From Coptodactyla brooksi (Eukaryota > Arthropoda > Insecta > Coleoptera > Scarabaeidae), in the NCBI GenBank assembly GCA_033557675.1, contig JAWQRM010000424.1:1-22814 (forward strand): a stretch of DNA of 22,814 nucleotides. Reading direction: 5' to 3'. Below are positions 8,800-17,583 of this stretch, piece after piece (within the stretch, counting starts at the first letter, position 1; every line of letters begins with the position of its first letter). The notes beneath the pieces are model-generated. The model did no database searches. It was not told where the DNA came from and saw only the letters and a program-made list of their open reading frames with translations. The position numbers and the translations under genes were made by a program.

Positions 8800-9057
8800 G
8801 AGGACATTGTCATGTTTATAAAAGCAAAATGGTTGAGACGATTTGGACATGTGCAGAGACGGTTAAAAGCCAACAATTAAAAGTATAAACGAGACCCAGC
8901 GCCAGAGGAAGGGGCTGGAAGTGGTCAGGTAGTGAGGAACATCTGAACCATGAATATCAGAAATCGATGGAAGGGGAATAGGACAGAATGGAATACAATA
9001 AGCAGGACAGCAAAGAAACACTCTTCCAAAAACGAGTCAGAAGAAAGAACTCATTGA
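8800..9057 (+). pseudogene. Non-LTR reverse transcriptase tail
   Basis: The frame from 8800 reads EDIVMFIKAKWLRRFGHVQR, the usual RLRWLGHVxRM segment near the C-terminus of insect non-LTR reverse transcriptases. After a stop at about 8878 it continues as KRDPAPEEGAGSG, corresponding to the GRRxRGRPxxRW block. It then reads MNIRNRWKGNRTEWNTISRT, the final Arg/Trp motif, and stops at 9055-9057. Only this last region is present. It differs from the relic at 5456-6394, which lacks the GHVQR block, so this is a separate insertion. Confidence 0.72.
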
Positions 9058-9649
9058 GGTGCCTCTTATTTCTTCAGGAATGTTTAGCCAAAATAAATAA
9101 AAATATTCAGGGAAGCTTTATGTTGCAAGGACTGAACAAACTTAAATAACCCAGGATAAAATAATTTAAATACATATTATTATTATTAGTGTTAATTTTA
9201 AAATGCATTATTCATGTACAATAATGTTTCCGGTACCTAAATGAACATTTCTCCATTTGACGTTTATTATGTATATTTATTAATATACATAATAAAAATA
9301 TTAATTACGATGTAATTTCAAACATAATAATTAAAAACGTTTACATCATATGAATCTCACTCTAGAATGTTTGTACTAATAATCGACCACAATTAATAAG
9401 ATTAATCAATATCGTCATATGTTGACGTGAATGCTATTATGACTATACTTACTCTTTTAGTTAATTGGATTTTGCTTCCTACCTACCAATTTAATATCCT
9501 GCTCACTGAATGCTGCCTTTTGTAACCGTAGAATTTATTCAGGCAATGAATATAATATATAACCTAAGCTTCACAAATACGTCTTGTTCCATCAGGCGGA
9601 ACGTTGAATTAGAAATGATGATAAACAGCTTAATTATAGTTACTTCTTA
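9058..9649. other. AT-rich DNA without a recognisable gene; contains a 34-bp palindrome
   Basis: No coding resemblance was seen. A perfect palindromic hairpin lies at 9263-9296 (separate entry), and TAAT-type core motifs are frequent, as expected from composition. Confidence 0.5.
9263..9296. repeat. Perfect 34-bp palindrome
   Basis: TTTATTATGTATATT (9263-9277) is exactly mirrored by AATATACATAATAAA (9282-9296) around a TATT loop, giving 15 uninterrupted base pairs. It is too short for a transposon by itself. It could be a cruciform-prone site or a chance structure in very AT-rich DNA. Confidence 0.75.
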
Positions 9650-9915
9650 CCCAATTACAAGGCGCGTTTCTGTGGCGCAAGGCGCTTAATAAAATCCACG
9701 CAATTTATCAGCTCGCTCACGAACAATTTCGGGCCGAGCCCTTCCTCTAAATTGGGGATTTGTGACGCGGAAACTATATAAAACAAAGTGCCACTTAACT
9801 GCCGCGGTTCCAGTGACTTCTAAAATTATTTCAAGAAATATGCGAGACCGCAAACGATAAAGGCAATGACAAGCTCCTAATACTAAATACGCGGTCCCGA
9901 CGAAGGGCAATAACT
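9650..9915. promoter_or_regulatory. GC-richer island with a TATA-like box
   Basis: GC content rises sharply between about 9660 and 9910, with repeated GGCGC and CGCGG motifs. TATATAAAA at 9775-9783 is followed about 25 bp later by a GC-rich stretch, the spacing of a TATA promoter on the plus strand, but no transcript start or downstream coding exon can be shown. A 74-codon minus-strand frame (9686-9910) has no family resemblance and a large untested chance component. Confidence 0.3.
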
Positions 9916-10360
9916 TAAACCGGATTAAATTTAAATCCTTACTAATTATGATGTTTCTTGTGTTAGAGCTTTAGTGGGTCTATCTGCTTTTCGCTTGTTA
10001 AAATATTATTGTTGTGAGCTGCGACTGGCCTTACATATTACGAGTATCTGGTTTAGACATAAAACAAGTTTTCATAATAATATATTCCTCCAGGAAAATA
10101 GACGAGCAGTACATAAATTTAAATTAAGGAAAACAAGAAATGATTAGAGTATAAATGACGAATGAGAAAATCTGAAACAAACATGACACCAAAGTCCACC
10201 AAAAGTATGTGTATTGTTACTTTAGAAATAAAGTAAAAACTGGCAAAATGAGAGCAGAATACGCAAACCGAAAAAGCCACGACATGGTCGTGACACAATT
10301 AAATGGTGAATAAAATAAAAATGAAAGAAGTAAAAAATATTCCGAAAAAGAACTTTTTAA
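9916..10360. other. AT-rich DNA without a recognisable gene
   Basis: Nothing was recognised. The A-rich plus strand before 10361 may be the downstream part (on minus) of the repeat that carries the hammerhead-like motif. Confidence 0.5.
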
Positions 10361-10406
10361 CTGCTCGACGCACGTTTTGCTGACCACGTCAGCATCATCG
10401 GGAGGG
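10361..10406 (-). ncRNA. Hammerhead-ribozyme-like motif, second copy
   Basis: On the minus strand: CTC, CCGATGA (hammerhead box CUGAUGA with one change), T, a perfect stem GCTGAC/GTCAGC with a GTG loop, AAAACG (GAAA box with G changed to A), a stem III of ACG/CGT closing a two-base TG loop, C as the would-be cleavage base, then GAGCAG, whose GAG pairs with the CTC before the first box. Stems I, II and III are thus all drawable. It matches the 5047-5089 motif at most positions, with different damage in each copy, as expected from decay of a common functional ancestor. Confidence 0.55.
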
Positions 10407-11199
10407 ACAAGAGACAAAAGCGTATTATTCTCATTTTACTGCTAACCTTAATATACCTATATTTTTCTGTTGACCGTCAAGTCATCTCACCAAATTGTGG
10501 GTTTGATTTCGTAGCAAAATTAAGTAACTGTTAGTAAATGTAGTAACAATTGCTTAATTATGAAAGGTGATCTCACAAAAAAAGAAATTTAATGATGAAT
10601 TAATAATGCATTTAGAATTGCTAAATTTTTAAGCTTGTTAATTTGAAGCCACATCGAATGAACAATGTTCGTTTGAAGTTATATCTTCATTGTGTAATTT
10701 CTAAAAAGTTAATTGCTTAACGACAGAACTTATTTTTAGTTAAGAGTGAACACATTATCCACTCACTGCTATTATCGGTAACAAACGGCACATTGTAGTT
10801 TTCGTTCGCAGGAGGATACCTCGTTGTTTGCTTATAGGGGATGTTAATTAAGGCTTAATGGTGTCGCGATACAAAAACAACTACCATAAGCACTATCTCT
10901 GTATTAATTTATCATGCTCACTCTCCATTCTGTTTGTGGGCTTTTGTGCTCCGTTCATTATCTACGCACAGATCTATTATATAGTAGCTAGTCTTATCGG
11001 GATTGGTAGTCATTATTTCGCTTTTCAGACCGGAGCGTTCCAAAAACGAGTTAGGGTGCGTGATACGTTTTTTTGGGGGTTTTCTATTTATACACAAAAT
11101 AGATTGTCTTAAAAAAGTGAACTAAAGTAATTGAAAATCTTGTAAGGGTATCAACTTGTCCAGCGGACCTATCGCCCAGACATGAAATCAAGTAGTTAT
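10407..11199. other. AT-rich DNA without a recognisable gene
   Basis: The 84-codon frame at 10858-11112 has hydrophobic stretches but no recognisable family, start context or neighbours. I regard it as unproven. Confidence 0.5.
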
Positions 11200-11203
11200 T
11201 TAA

Positions 11204-11864
11204 GGGGTCATGTTTTTCAGAGGTGTTGTGCGGTGTGCACGATAGCTCCAAGTCAAATCATCTGATATCAAAATTCAAAACGACTCTGTTAGTATCTGTA
11301 CATATCTTGTTGGTGAACGAAGGATTTTTTGAAAAAATAATGTTTGATATAATGGCGACCGTTTTAAGAAAAAGTGCCGTTTTTCAGGCTCTAATTTCTA
11401 TTTTTTTAAATTAAAAAAAAGTTTTCACTAAAATAAAAAAATCTTTCGTTCACGAACAACCTCTTGATATGCAGAATAAGCACGAAAAAGTGTAGAGTCG
11501 ATTGCTTTCTTGGTATATCGTGTGGACAGTTCTCGGGATATCGTGTACACCGTACGTGACTTTTCCCAACAATATAATTTCGGGAAAAACGCGTTTAAAG
11601 TTTGCGGTCTAGTCACCAGTAGAATATAATTTATTTTTTTTCACTCACACAAAATGTTATAAAGTAAGTATTCTGCTGTCAAAGCCGCCTCCAAAGCATC
11701 AATTTTCTCCTGTCTATGACACTATCTGCCCTTTCGTGTAGAAAAGTAGAAACAACTGACGCGCGCAGCTGCTGCGCGCTGCTTTAGGGTGCTCTTGAAA
11801 TGACGTACTTCAAGCATATACAAAAACCCCAAAATTGATTTTTTAGATATTTCCAAATGACCCC
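11204..11864. mobile_element. TTAA-flanked non-autonomous DNA element (Kolobok- or piggyBac-like)
   Basis: GGGGTCAT at 11204-11211 is mirrored by ATGACCCC at 11857-11864, and each is bordered by TTAA (11200-11203 and 11865-11868). TTAA duplications are typical of Kolobok and piggyBac; ends beginning with purines fit Kolobok better. The interior has an 18-bp near-perfect inverted repeat (11313-11330 against 11436-11453, GTGAACGAA core) and a GC-rich hairpin at 11761-11779. A minus-strand frame (11428-11616) with TRYTKKAID....SAYQE could be a transposase tail but is too short to call. The terminal repeats are short, so the ends need a second copy for proof. Confidence 0.5.
11761..11779. repeat. 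GC-rich hairpin inside the TTAA element
   Basis: GCGCGCAG (11761-11768) pairs perfectly with CTGCGCGC (11772-11779) around a CTG loop. It is strikingly GC-rich for this window and lies about 90 bp from the right end of the TTAA-flanked element, where it could be a subterminal structure. Confidence 0.7.
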
Positions 11865-11924
11865 TTAATTAAAAAAATACAAGAAATATTGACTTCCGGG
11901 CAGGTAACTATTGTTCAGAAAAGT

Positions 11925-11984
11925 ATCCTCTTGCTTCTCTGTTGCGTGCAGTTGTCCATGTTTCGAACAGGAGAAGCAAGGGAT
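11925..11984. repeat. Imperfect hairpin with 18-19 bp arms
   Basis: The left arm 11925-11943 (ATCCTCTTGCTTCTCTGTT) pairs with the right arm 11966-11984 (AACAGGAGAAGCAAGGGAT), with one bulged base on each side and a 22-base loop. The size is compatible with a small-RNA precursor or a short inverted-repeat remnant. No flanking target duplication is evident. Confidence 0.55.
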
Positions 11985-12964
11985 AATTTAAATGTTTAAT
12001 TAATTGTTAATTAGGGCTTTCCTTGTTCGTTGCTGCCTACGATTTAGTACACCTCACAAAGATCTTTTTAAATGTCACATTTTTATTCGGTTATATACAA
12101 TCCTAACTTCAATCATAAAAGTATATTTCAATACATATACAAGCACCAGAACTTGGAATTATCATTTTCTCCAAAATTCTATTTTATAGAAGAGACTCTT
12201 AGCTGTGCACCCAATGCTTATATAAAATTATATCGAAATAATTCGATACTAAATCTTCCAAGTCCCAAATTTATAGACTTTAACATGGGGAATATATTGC
12301 TATATTTGTGGAATAGTTCGCTAGACTATTCCAAATTTCGCGTTCGGGCTTATTGTCAGGAAGCAAACATAAGAATTTAAATAGATAATCTCAAATGGCA
12401 CGAATTAATCTCTTTTTGTGCCAAAAGTGCACATATATTTAGGTTTAGCTAATAGGGAAGACGTCATCGTTCCCTTTTTGGCGAGCATACTCATTTTTTT
12501 TTAATTTAAAGGCTCCAATTCTTGTGAACGACTTGAATTAAGAAAATTTTCGTTTATCCGTTTTAGACTGAATCGGAAACCTTTCATAAAAACAAATTAC
12601 GATCGACAATGAATTTGATCCTAAAAATCATACCTCCCTTGTTTATTATGTTATTTATTAGAAAGAAAGTGGCAAATACGATTTCTCGGATCAAAACCTA
12701 TCGATTTAATTATTTAGTATAATACTACTAGTACACATATTTTGAATACCTTTTTGTGGAAATAATTTTGTATTTTAATGAACCGATCATACCACAAAAC
12801 AAAAGATCATGAATTATGTATTTTATTCTCTGTATGCAACAGTTAAAAGAAAATATACAACGCAATTGTTCACAAAAGTACGAAATTTGTGACTATAGTA
12901 TAATTTGAGTATGTTCGTGGAGAAAAATACTCATGAAGTCATCATTTCCATCTACCGAATAAAA
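11985..12964. other. AT-rich DNA without a recognisable gene
   Basis: The open frame at 12072-12380 (102 codons) is Asn/Ile/Tyr/Ser-rich and has no family resemblance. Small structures include a 7-bp hairpin at 12310-12331. The string GATTTCTCGGAT (about 12679) recurs at about 13723. Confidence 0.5.
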
Positions 12965-13310
12965 CAAAATATTGTGGGTTCCATATTTCCTGCTTCTTCA
13001 TTGGCGAGCACTATTTTTCTTTTACTTGTAGACATGTTTCAGGTTTTCGCTACTTCCAAGACTGGTGGTGTATGTGGTAATGTGTTCTCTTATATATGAT
13101 GGATTATTGTTTTATTGCAGTAGTTTTATTGATTGGAATATATGTAGGTTAGAAAATGAAGTTTACGCGGATACTTGTTTTGTACAATTTTTTAGAGTTT
13201 CTGAGAATATTTCTAGGTTTTCGTGTATAACATTTATAGCTGAATACTGTATTGAATATAGCTTGTTACTTTTGCCTAAGGCTTTTAGGATTTATGTTCT
13301 TCGTATCTGT
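12965..13310 (-). repeat. Unnamed dispersed repeat, copy B, with coding relic
   Basis: This is the second copy of the family at 6925-7455. Plus-strand landmarks are GACATGTTTCAGGTTTTCGC (13032-13051), ATTATTGTTTTATTGCAG (about 13103-13120) and TTTTATTGATTGGAATAT (about 13124-13141). On the minus strand the frame reads INVIHENLEIFSETLKN, has one in-frame stop, then NLHIFQSIKLLQ and the conserved stop at 13112-13114. The shared 3' flank continues to about 12965 on minus. No terminal repeats or target duplications were found. Confidence 0.6.
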
Positions 13311-14050
13311 TAAACTACGCAGAACATTTCCACAAAAATTCCCACATAAAGAGGAGTATTTCCAAGGTCTAAACAATTCCCATCACTACCGAACTGTTTA
13401 TTCGCTAGCACTTTAGAAGCGCTAGCGACAAATGATTGAAAAGCGTTCTATTTTGTACTGAGGTTTGACGATCAAATGTGCTCTTACTGTCTAGCGCAGT
13501 CAGTAAAAACCATTACAAAGTACATCCTTTGTTTTCTGTCTTGTAAAGTATGCATTATGTTCCATCGGGGGTAGAGCAAATGTCCCGCTCCTTTTTAATT
13601 GTTTTATGCATTTAATGATTTCTGAACTTTTAAATGCATCCAAAAATCTATAGTTGGATGCATTTATAAGCTATCCTGCGTTTTCTACGCTATTTACCTC
13701 CGCATACAAGTACACATGCTTTGATTTCTCGGATAAAAACCGGTTACACTGGATAAAAGGCTTTACCTAATCTAATAAACCATACAGATGACTCAACGGT
13801 TGGCCCTCCGTTTTCATTAAGACTATTCTTACATTTGACAATTATTGGATACATTTGTAAGTAATTTTACTTTGTTTACGTTGATCTTATGGGTGTTAGT
13901 AAAAGCATGTTTAGCTACAGTAGATTTTTCCGTACAACCGTACGTGAGACATGTGCTTTTTAAGTCTTGTTCGTACAGACCTGCTGGTTTGCCCAACATA
14001 CATACTATGACAATTAACTAACGAGAATGTTTAGATATACAGAAAAACAC
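13311..14050. other. AT-rich DNA with two hairpins, no gene recognised
   Basis: TCGCTAGC (13402-13409) pairs with GCTAGCGA (13421-13428). A longer stem lies at 13631-13666 (separate entry). No coding resemblance was seen. Confidence 0.5.
13631..13666. repeat. Perfect 13-bp stem hairpin
   Basis: TAAATGCATCCAA (13631-13643) is exactly mirrored by TTGGATGCATTTA (13654-13666) around a 10-base loop. A further ATGCATTTAATG lies just upstream (about 13606), suggesting local duplication. Confidence 0.7.
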
Positions 14051-14077
14051 ATTGAATTATGTTTAAAAGTTATTTCT

Positions 14078-14789
14078 TTATTCAAAATAGGTTCCATTTA
14101 ACTCAATACACTTTCTTGCACGATGAACCAATGCATGCATAGATTTTTGTATGTCATCCTTGGGAATGACCTTTAGCTCAAGCAGCTGTGACCGGCGTCA
14201 CAGCTGTGACCTGCGTCGCAGCAGCTTGAATGGCTGAAATATCATTATAATATTATGCTGTAATATATCAGGCGAATCCGGTAGGTGGTCAATGACACAG
14301 ATATCTTTTTGTCAAAAATTCACGCACTTTTAACGTCTTATGTGGTGGAGCGTTATCATGTAATAAAGACAGCTGCTTTCCTGCTGAATATTCAAGCCTA
14401 ACACGTATAATTCTTGACCGCAAGCAATGTAAAACTGCTAAATGATGTTCTCCATTGACAGTTATGGAAAAAATTCCTTGTGGACAATCCCTTGTGAATC
14501 ATGAAAAGTAACCAACACTGTCTTGATTCTTGATTTCTGAAAACGGACTTTTTTTGGTTTTGGCTTTTTTCTTTTTTCAAAATTTGACTCGAAATTTGAT
14601 TTTTACTTTCTGGACGATCACGTCTTTTATCATCATTTAAATCTCCGCGGCTATTTTGAAAACGATTGAACCAGTCGTAAACTCTAGTTTTAGACATTCA
14701 ATCACCATACACTTTTTTCGTCAATTCGTAAGTCCCAGCATATTTTTTCCCAACTTAAAACAAAATTTAATATTTGCTTATTGTTCCAT
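14078..14789 (-). pseudogene. Mariner transposase relic, second lineage, minus strand
   Basis: On minus, the ATG at 14789 reads MEQ-stop-ANIKFCFKLGK. A frameshift (an extra T in the GGTGATTGAATG context) leads into SKTRVYDWFNRFQNSRGDLN and DDKRRDRPES, the helix-turn-helix region of mauritiana/GVQW-type mariner transposases. An internal deletion removes the first catalytic aspartate (TGDETW region). VTFHDSQGIVHKEFFPQ and HDNAPPHKTLKVREFLTK (second aspartate) follow; the third-aspartate region is degenerate. The end reads VHRARKCIELNGTYFE, with the stop at 14078-14080. A GC-rich tandem repeat interrupts the frame at 14183-14218. Terminal repeats were not found with confidence. Confidence 0.82.
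14183..14218. repeat. 18-bp tandem repeat in the mariner relic
   Basis: CAGCTGTGACCGGCGTCA is followed directly by CAGCTGTGACCTGCGTCG (16 of 18 identical), with a third partial unit CAGCAGCTTG. The unit is itself near-palindromic (AGCTGTGAC/GTCACAGCT). It lies where the transposase sequence between the catalytic region and the C-terminus should be continuous, so it expanded after insertion. Confidence 0.8.
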
Positions 14790-15134
14790 TATGCTTTTAC
14801 GACATCAAGACCATTTTCCCATCATTCACATGGCTGTAACTTGGCTGTAATGTGTCATCCAATTAGCATGAACTTGGGTGCATTCGAAAGAGGTGACCTG
14901 TATGTTTCCAACAGTATATATGTTCCATTGATAGCGCTACGTGCTCTATGATTTGAATTAGAATTCTCATTATTTAATTGTCATACTGCGTACTTTATAC
15001 CACAGTCACTACAACTTATTTCTTATACTCCACTTTATTCCAGCATATTGATTTTATCTTTGAGATTCCCTAACAATGTTTTTAGTGTATTTTTGGACTG
15101 AAAAACTGCTTACGAGTCCGTTTTATTAAATATC

Positions 15135-15410
15135 TTAGAGTAGACCTCCTGGTGAATTACGGGAAAGGCAGCGAGTCGTATTTTTCAGTTGGCTATTTTG
15201 GTGGAGAAACGTGGTATCATGCAATCTTTTCTTGCATCTACTTCGATCAATTAGTTTATCTATCAAATTCCCATTATATCCGTTAATAGCAGCTATATTC
15301 CTTATGCGATCCCTCCCTTTATTGAATCTAACTAAATTAAGTGGGAAATTAACTAAACGATGGACTAGGAAATGCAAACTAGCCATCCTTTGTTGAGCAC
15401 AGTGAGCGGA
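15135..15410 (-). pseudogene. Penelope-like reverse transcriptase fragment (thumb/linker)
   Basis: On minus, the frame SHCAQQRMASLHFLVHRLVN continues as FPLNLVRFNKGRDRIRNIAA, INGYNGNLIDKLIDR and a basic tail CKKRLHDTT, ending at a stop just before 15135. The pattern of a hydrophobic HRLLxxPL segment, an acidic/basic helix, then I.xIAxxNGYxxxLIDKLI and a basic cluster is what follows the reverse transcriptase catalytic domain in Penelope-like (GIY-YIG-bearing) elements. The catalytic boxes and the endonuclease are absent, so only about 80 residues survive. Assignment is from pattern memory; another reverse transcriptase class is possible. Confidence 0.6.
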
Positions 15411-15544
15411 GTCGAAGGGGTATATCTGGGATTTAAAGAGGAATACAAGCTTTTCGGTTTTGGTGTAGTGGTGGCAATTGGTTCAACTTTGTTACTAAGC
15501 CAAAGGTTCGAAAAATCTGCAATCCTGAGTATTTCCAAATCATA

Positions 15545-15850
15545 AAATTCTTAAGTAAAAGTAGAAAGCTCAGTATTTACGAAAACTTTCAAAAATATTC
15601 CAAGGAATCCTAAGAAATCCCGCAATTAATATTTAGGTACATAAATAGTTTCCATCCTATATTCCAACCAATAAAACTCCTACAATAAAACAATAATCTA
15701 CCACATGCAAAAAGCACAATACCACATGCACCAGCTTTGAAAATAGCGAAAAACTCAAACATTTGACAAAAAGCAAACAAACAGTCGTGCTCGTTAATGA
15801 AGGGATAGGCAATATCGAAACCATAGTTTGTAAGTCGAAACAAGGAAGAA
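15545..15850 (+). repeat. Unnamed dispersed repeat, copy C, with coding relic
   Basis: This is the third copy of the family at 6925-7455 and 12965-13310, in opposite orientation. The plus strand reads YINSFHPIFQPIKLLQ and then the conserved stop at 15686-15688, followed by the shared 3' flank (CAATAAAACAATAATCTACC, then a block matching the reverse complement of the ACATGTTTCAGGTTTTCGC region at about 15735-15770). Similarity fades by about 15850. The upstream coding part is diverged (YENFQKYSKESEE corresponds to ENLEIFSETLKN in copy B). Confidence 0.6.
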
Positions 15851-15974
15851 ATCATATACATACAAAACATCTTGTATATTTTTAACACAAAATGAACCTC
15901 GGTACGTCCCGTGCGATGTTCTGTATTTAAATTCCTATTTTCTGCAGAAATCTTATAATCTGCAGAACTTCAAC

Positions 15975-16350
15975 ATGATAATAAGAATAGTTTCACGCCG
16001 TTGTTATTATAAGAGGGCTGGGCGGCATCCTTGTAGACAGAACAACGTTGGCGTCGGCGGGGTTTACAGAAACTGTATGTACTTACGATGCAGGGGCGGC
16101 GAGCGTGAACCCGGTCCCGAGGGGCCCAATTCCATTAATATTAATTTCGGACGTTTTACTTATGTGCTCTTACTTAGCACGGTATTGTTCGTGGCCACAA
16201 TCGCAAGATAACGGATGCTGTTCCGCCTGCATACCCCACACCCCTCAAGATTACCCCATCATTGTTGTCTGCTCCATTATTGCTACGTTGGCGTCGTTTG
16301 GCCTAACTAAATTGCAAAACGAGAAGACGGGCTGTAATTGGACTAGATAC
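15975..16350. promoter_or_regulatory. GC-richer island, candidate regulatory DNA or exon
   Basis: The stretch 16010-16280 has many GC-rich tracts (GGGGCGGCG, CCCGAGGGGCCC) in an otherwise AT-rich area. It also contains a perfect 12-bp palindrome ATTAATATTAAT (16134-16145), a homeodomain-type core by appearance only. Overlapping frames at 15975-16211 and 16048-16410 are open, but no protein family is recognised. Confidence 0.3.
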
Positions 16351-16452
16351 CAACGTTTCCATTTTTTGCAATACCATAGAATATATATTCGTATTTGTGG
16401 CATTTGTTGAATTGACCTTTGAAAATTCGACACATTTTTTTCAATTGTATTA

Positions 16453-17214
16453 TTGGGTTGTTTGAAAAGTAATTTCGTTTTTTTTTTGTGAAAATGAAAG
16501 GCACTTTTCTTAGAGAGTATAAATATCTTATATAACTACACATTCACCATTTTGGTCCAACACCTTTTGCCATCTTTCTGGCAGTAGCATGATTCCACAC
16601 TCATAAAATTTCTGATCCTTGCTGGAAGAAATGGATCGAAGTCATTTTTAGCGGCCTTATTTGAAGTAAAGGTTTTGCCGTCCAAAAAATTTTGTGGGGA
16701 CCGAAACAAATAATAATCGGAAGGTGTCAGATCTAAAAAGTATGAAAGGTCCATCCAAGCTTTTGGCAAGTCACCAAACAGGATTTTCTATTGATCAATT
16801 TCTACTGATCCGGATTTTTTTTTCTATCGATCAATTCTGGCCTTTTCTGTTTGAGTGAATCATGCAATTTGTCGAGTTGATGACAGTACACCTCAAATAT
16901 GAAATTTTGAAAATTTTGCAAAATTTCAACACAATTTTTTAAGTTTTTTCATTTTTGCAAACCAGTTTTAGCACTGGCATTTCGTCAATACATCTTCTCC
17001 GTATACGTCATATACATAGTTCTTTTCTAGCTTGAACGGCATTTTTACCTTTTTTGTATTAAAAAAGCAAAATGTGTCGAAAATGCTGTTTTTGATTCTC
17101 CATTTAATTCTTCCTTTTATAATGCATATACGGTTTAGAATGAAGTTGGCTGCTTAAAATACAACTAACGCCTCTGTTGCGAAAAAAAACGAAACTACTT
17201 TTCGAAAAACCCAA
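16453..17214 (-). mobile_element. Internally deleted mariner, second copy, full length
   Basis: The ends TTGGGTTGTTTGAAAAG (16453) and, on minus from 17214, TTGGGTTTTTCGAAAAG agree at about 25 of 28 bp. TA flanks both sides (16451-16452 and 17215-17216). The 762-bp length is far below the roughly 1.3 kb of an autonomous mariner. It shares its deletion breakpoints and AT-rich filler with the copy at 774-3313 and is not interrupted, so it shows what that copy looked like before the nested insertion. Confidence 0.9.
16529..17103 (-). pseudogene. Mariner transposase relic in the second copy
   Basis: On minus, the ATG at 17103 begins MENQKQHF. The DNA-binding part continues to CQCQNW-like codons (about 16965), after which the first and second catalytic aspartate regions are missing. 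QQLDKLHDSLKQKRPEL follows, then DLTPSDYYLFRSPQNFLDGK, with the D of SDYYLF being the third catalytic position. Frame damage follows, and the end is VLDQNGECVVI with a stop at 16529-16531. The frame is broken several times. It would need transposase supplied from elsewhere to have moved. Confidence 0.85.
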
Positions 17215-17583
17215 TATATTCAGAGTGGACAATGCAATTCGATAACATATCTATGATTGAAATGCTAGTCTCTTAGTTTTGTGTTTAATGTACATAGGGT
17301 ATACTTTAAAGGTAAGATGGCACGTTGTTTATAAGGAATTATAGCAATTAACCGAAACAATCAAATAAGTGGAATTGAAAATATATCAGCGCTATTAATG
17401 TCAAACGAACGTACATTGACGTAAATCAACTAATTCGTAGAAAATTCATGTAACTGTATAGGTATTCTGTCTTGTTAATATAATTAATAATAATTATTTC
17501 TTTCATTTCTTTCATTTACTTATATTTATTTTGAATACCAGCGCCGCTGCGCATTTCGTTTGCGCACGGTTGTTTATTCGTGG

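Noticed and set aside
8581..8850. 89-codon minus frame upstream of the reverse transcriptase tail
   Set aside because: It overlaps the plus-strand reverse transcriptase relic antisense and has no family resemblance.
10858..11112. 84-codon frame resembling a small membrane protein
   Set aside because: Hydrophobic codons are expected from T-rich sequence; no recognised family or expression signal.
12072..12380. 102-codon open frame
   Set aside because: Asn/Tyr/Ile/Ser-rich chance frame in AT-rich DNA with no recognisable domain.
12679..13740. GATTTCTCGGAT string repeated at about 12679 and 13723
   Set aside because: The match is under 20 bp with little extension; chance or a tiny duplication cannot be separated.
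16048..16410. 120-codon open frame with two hydrophobic stretches
   Set aside because: It overlaps a second open frame of equal quality and ends inside AT-rich DNA near the mariner. The GC-richer composition alone makes longer frames likely. Kept only as part of the island entry.
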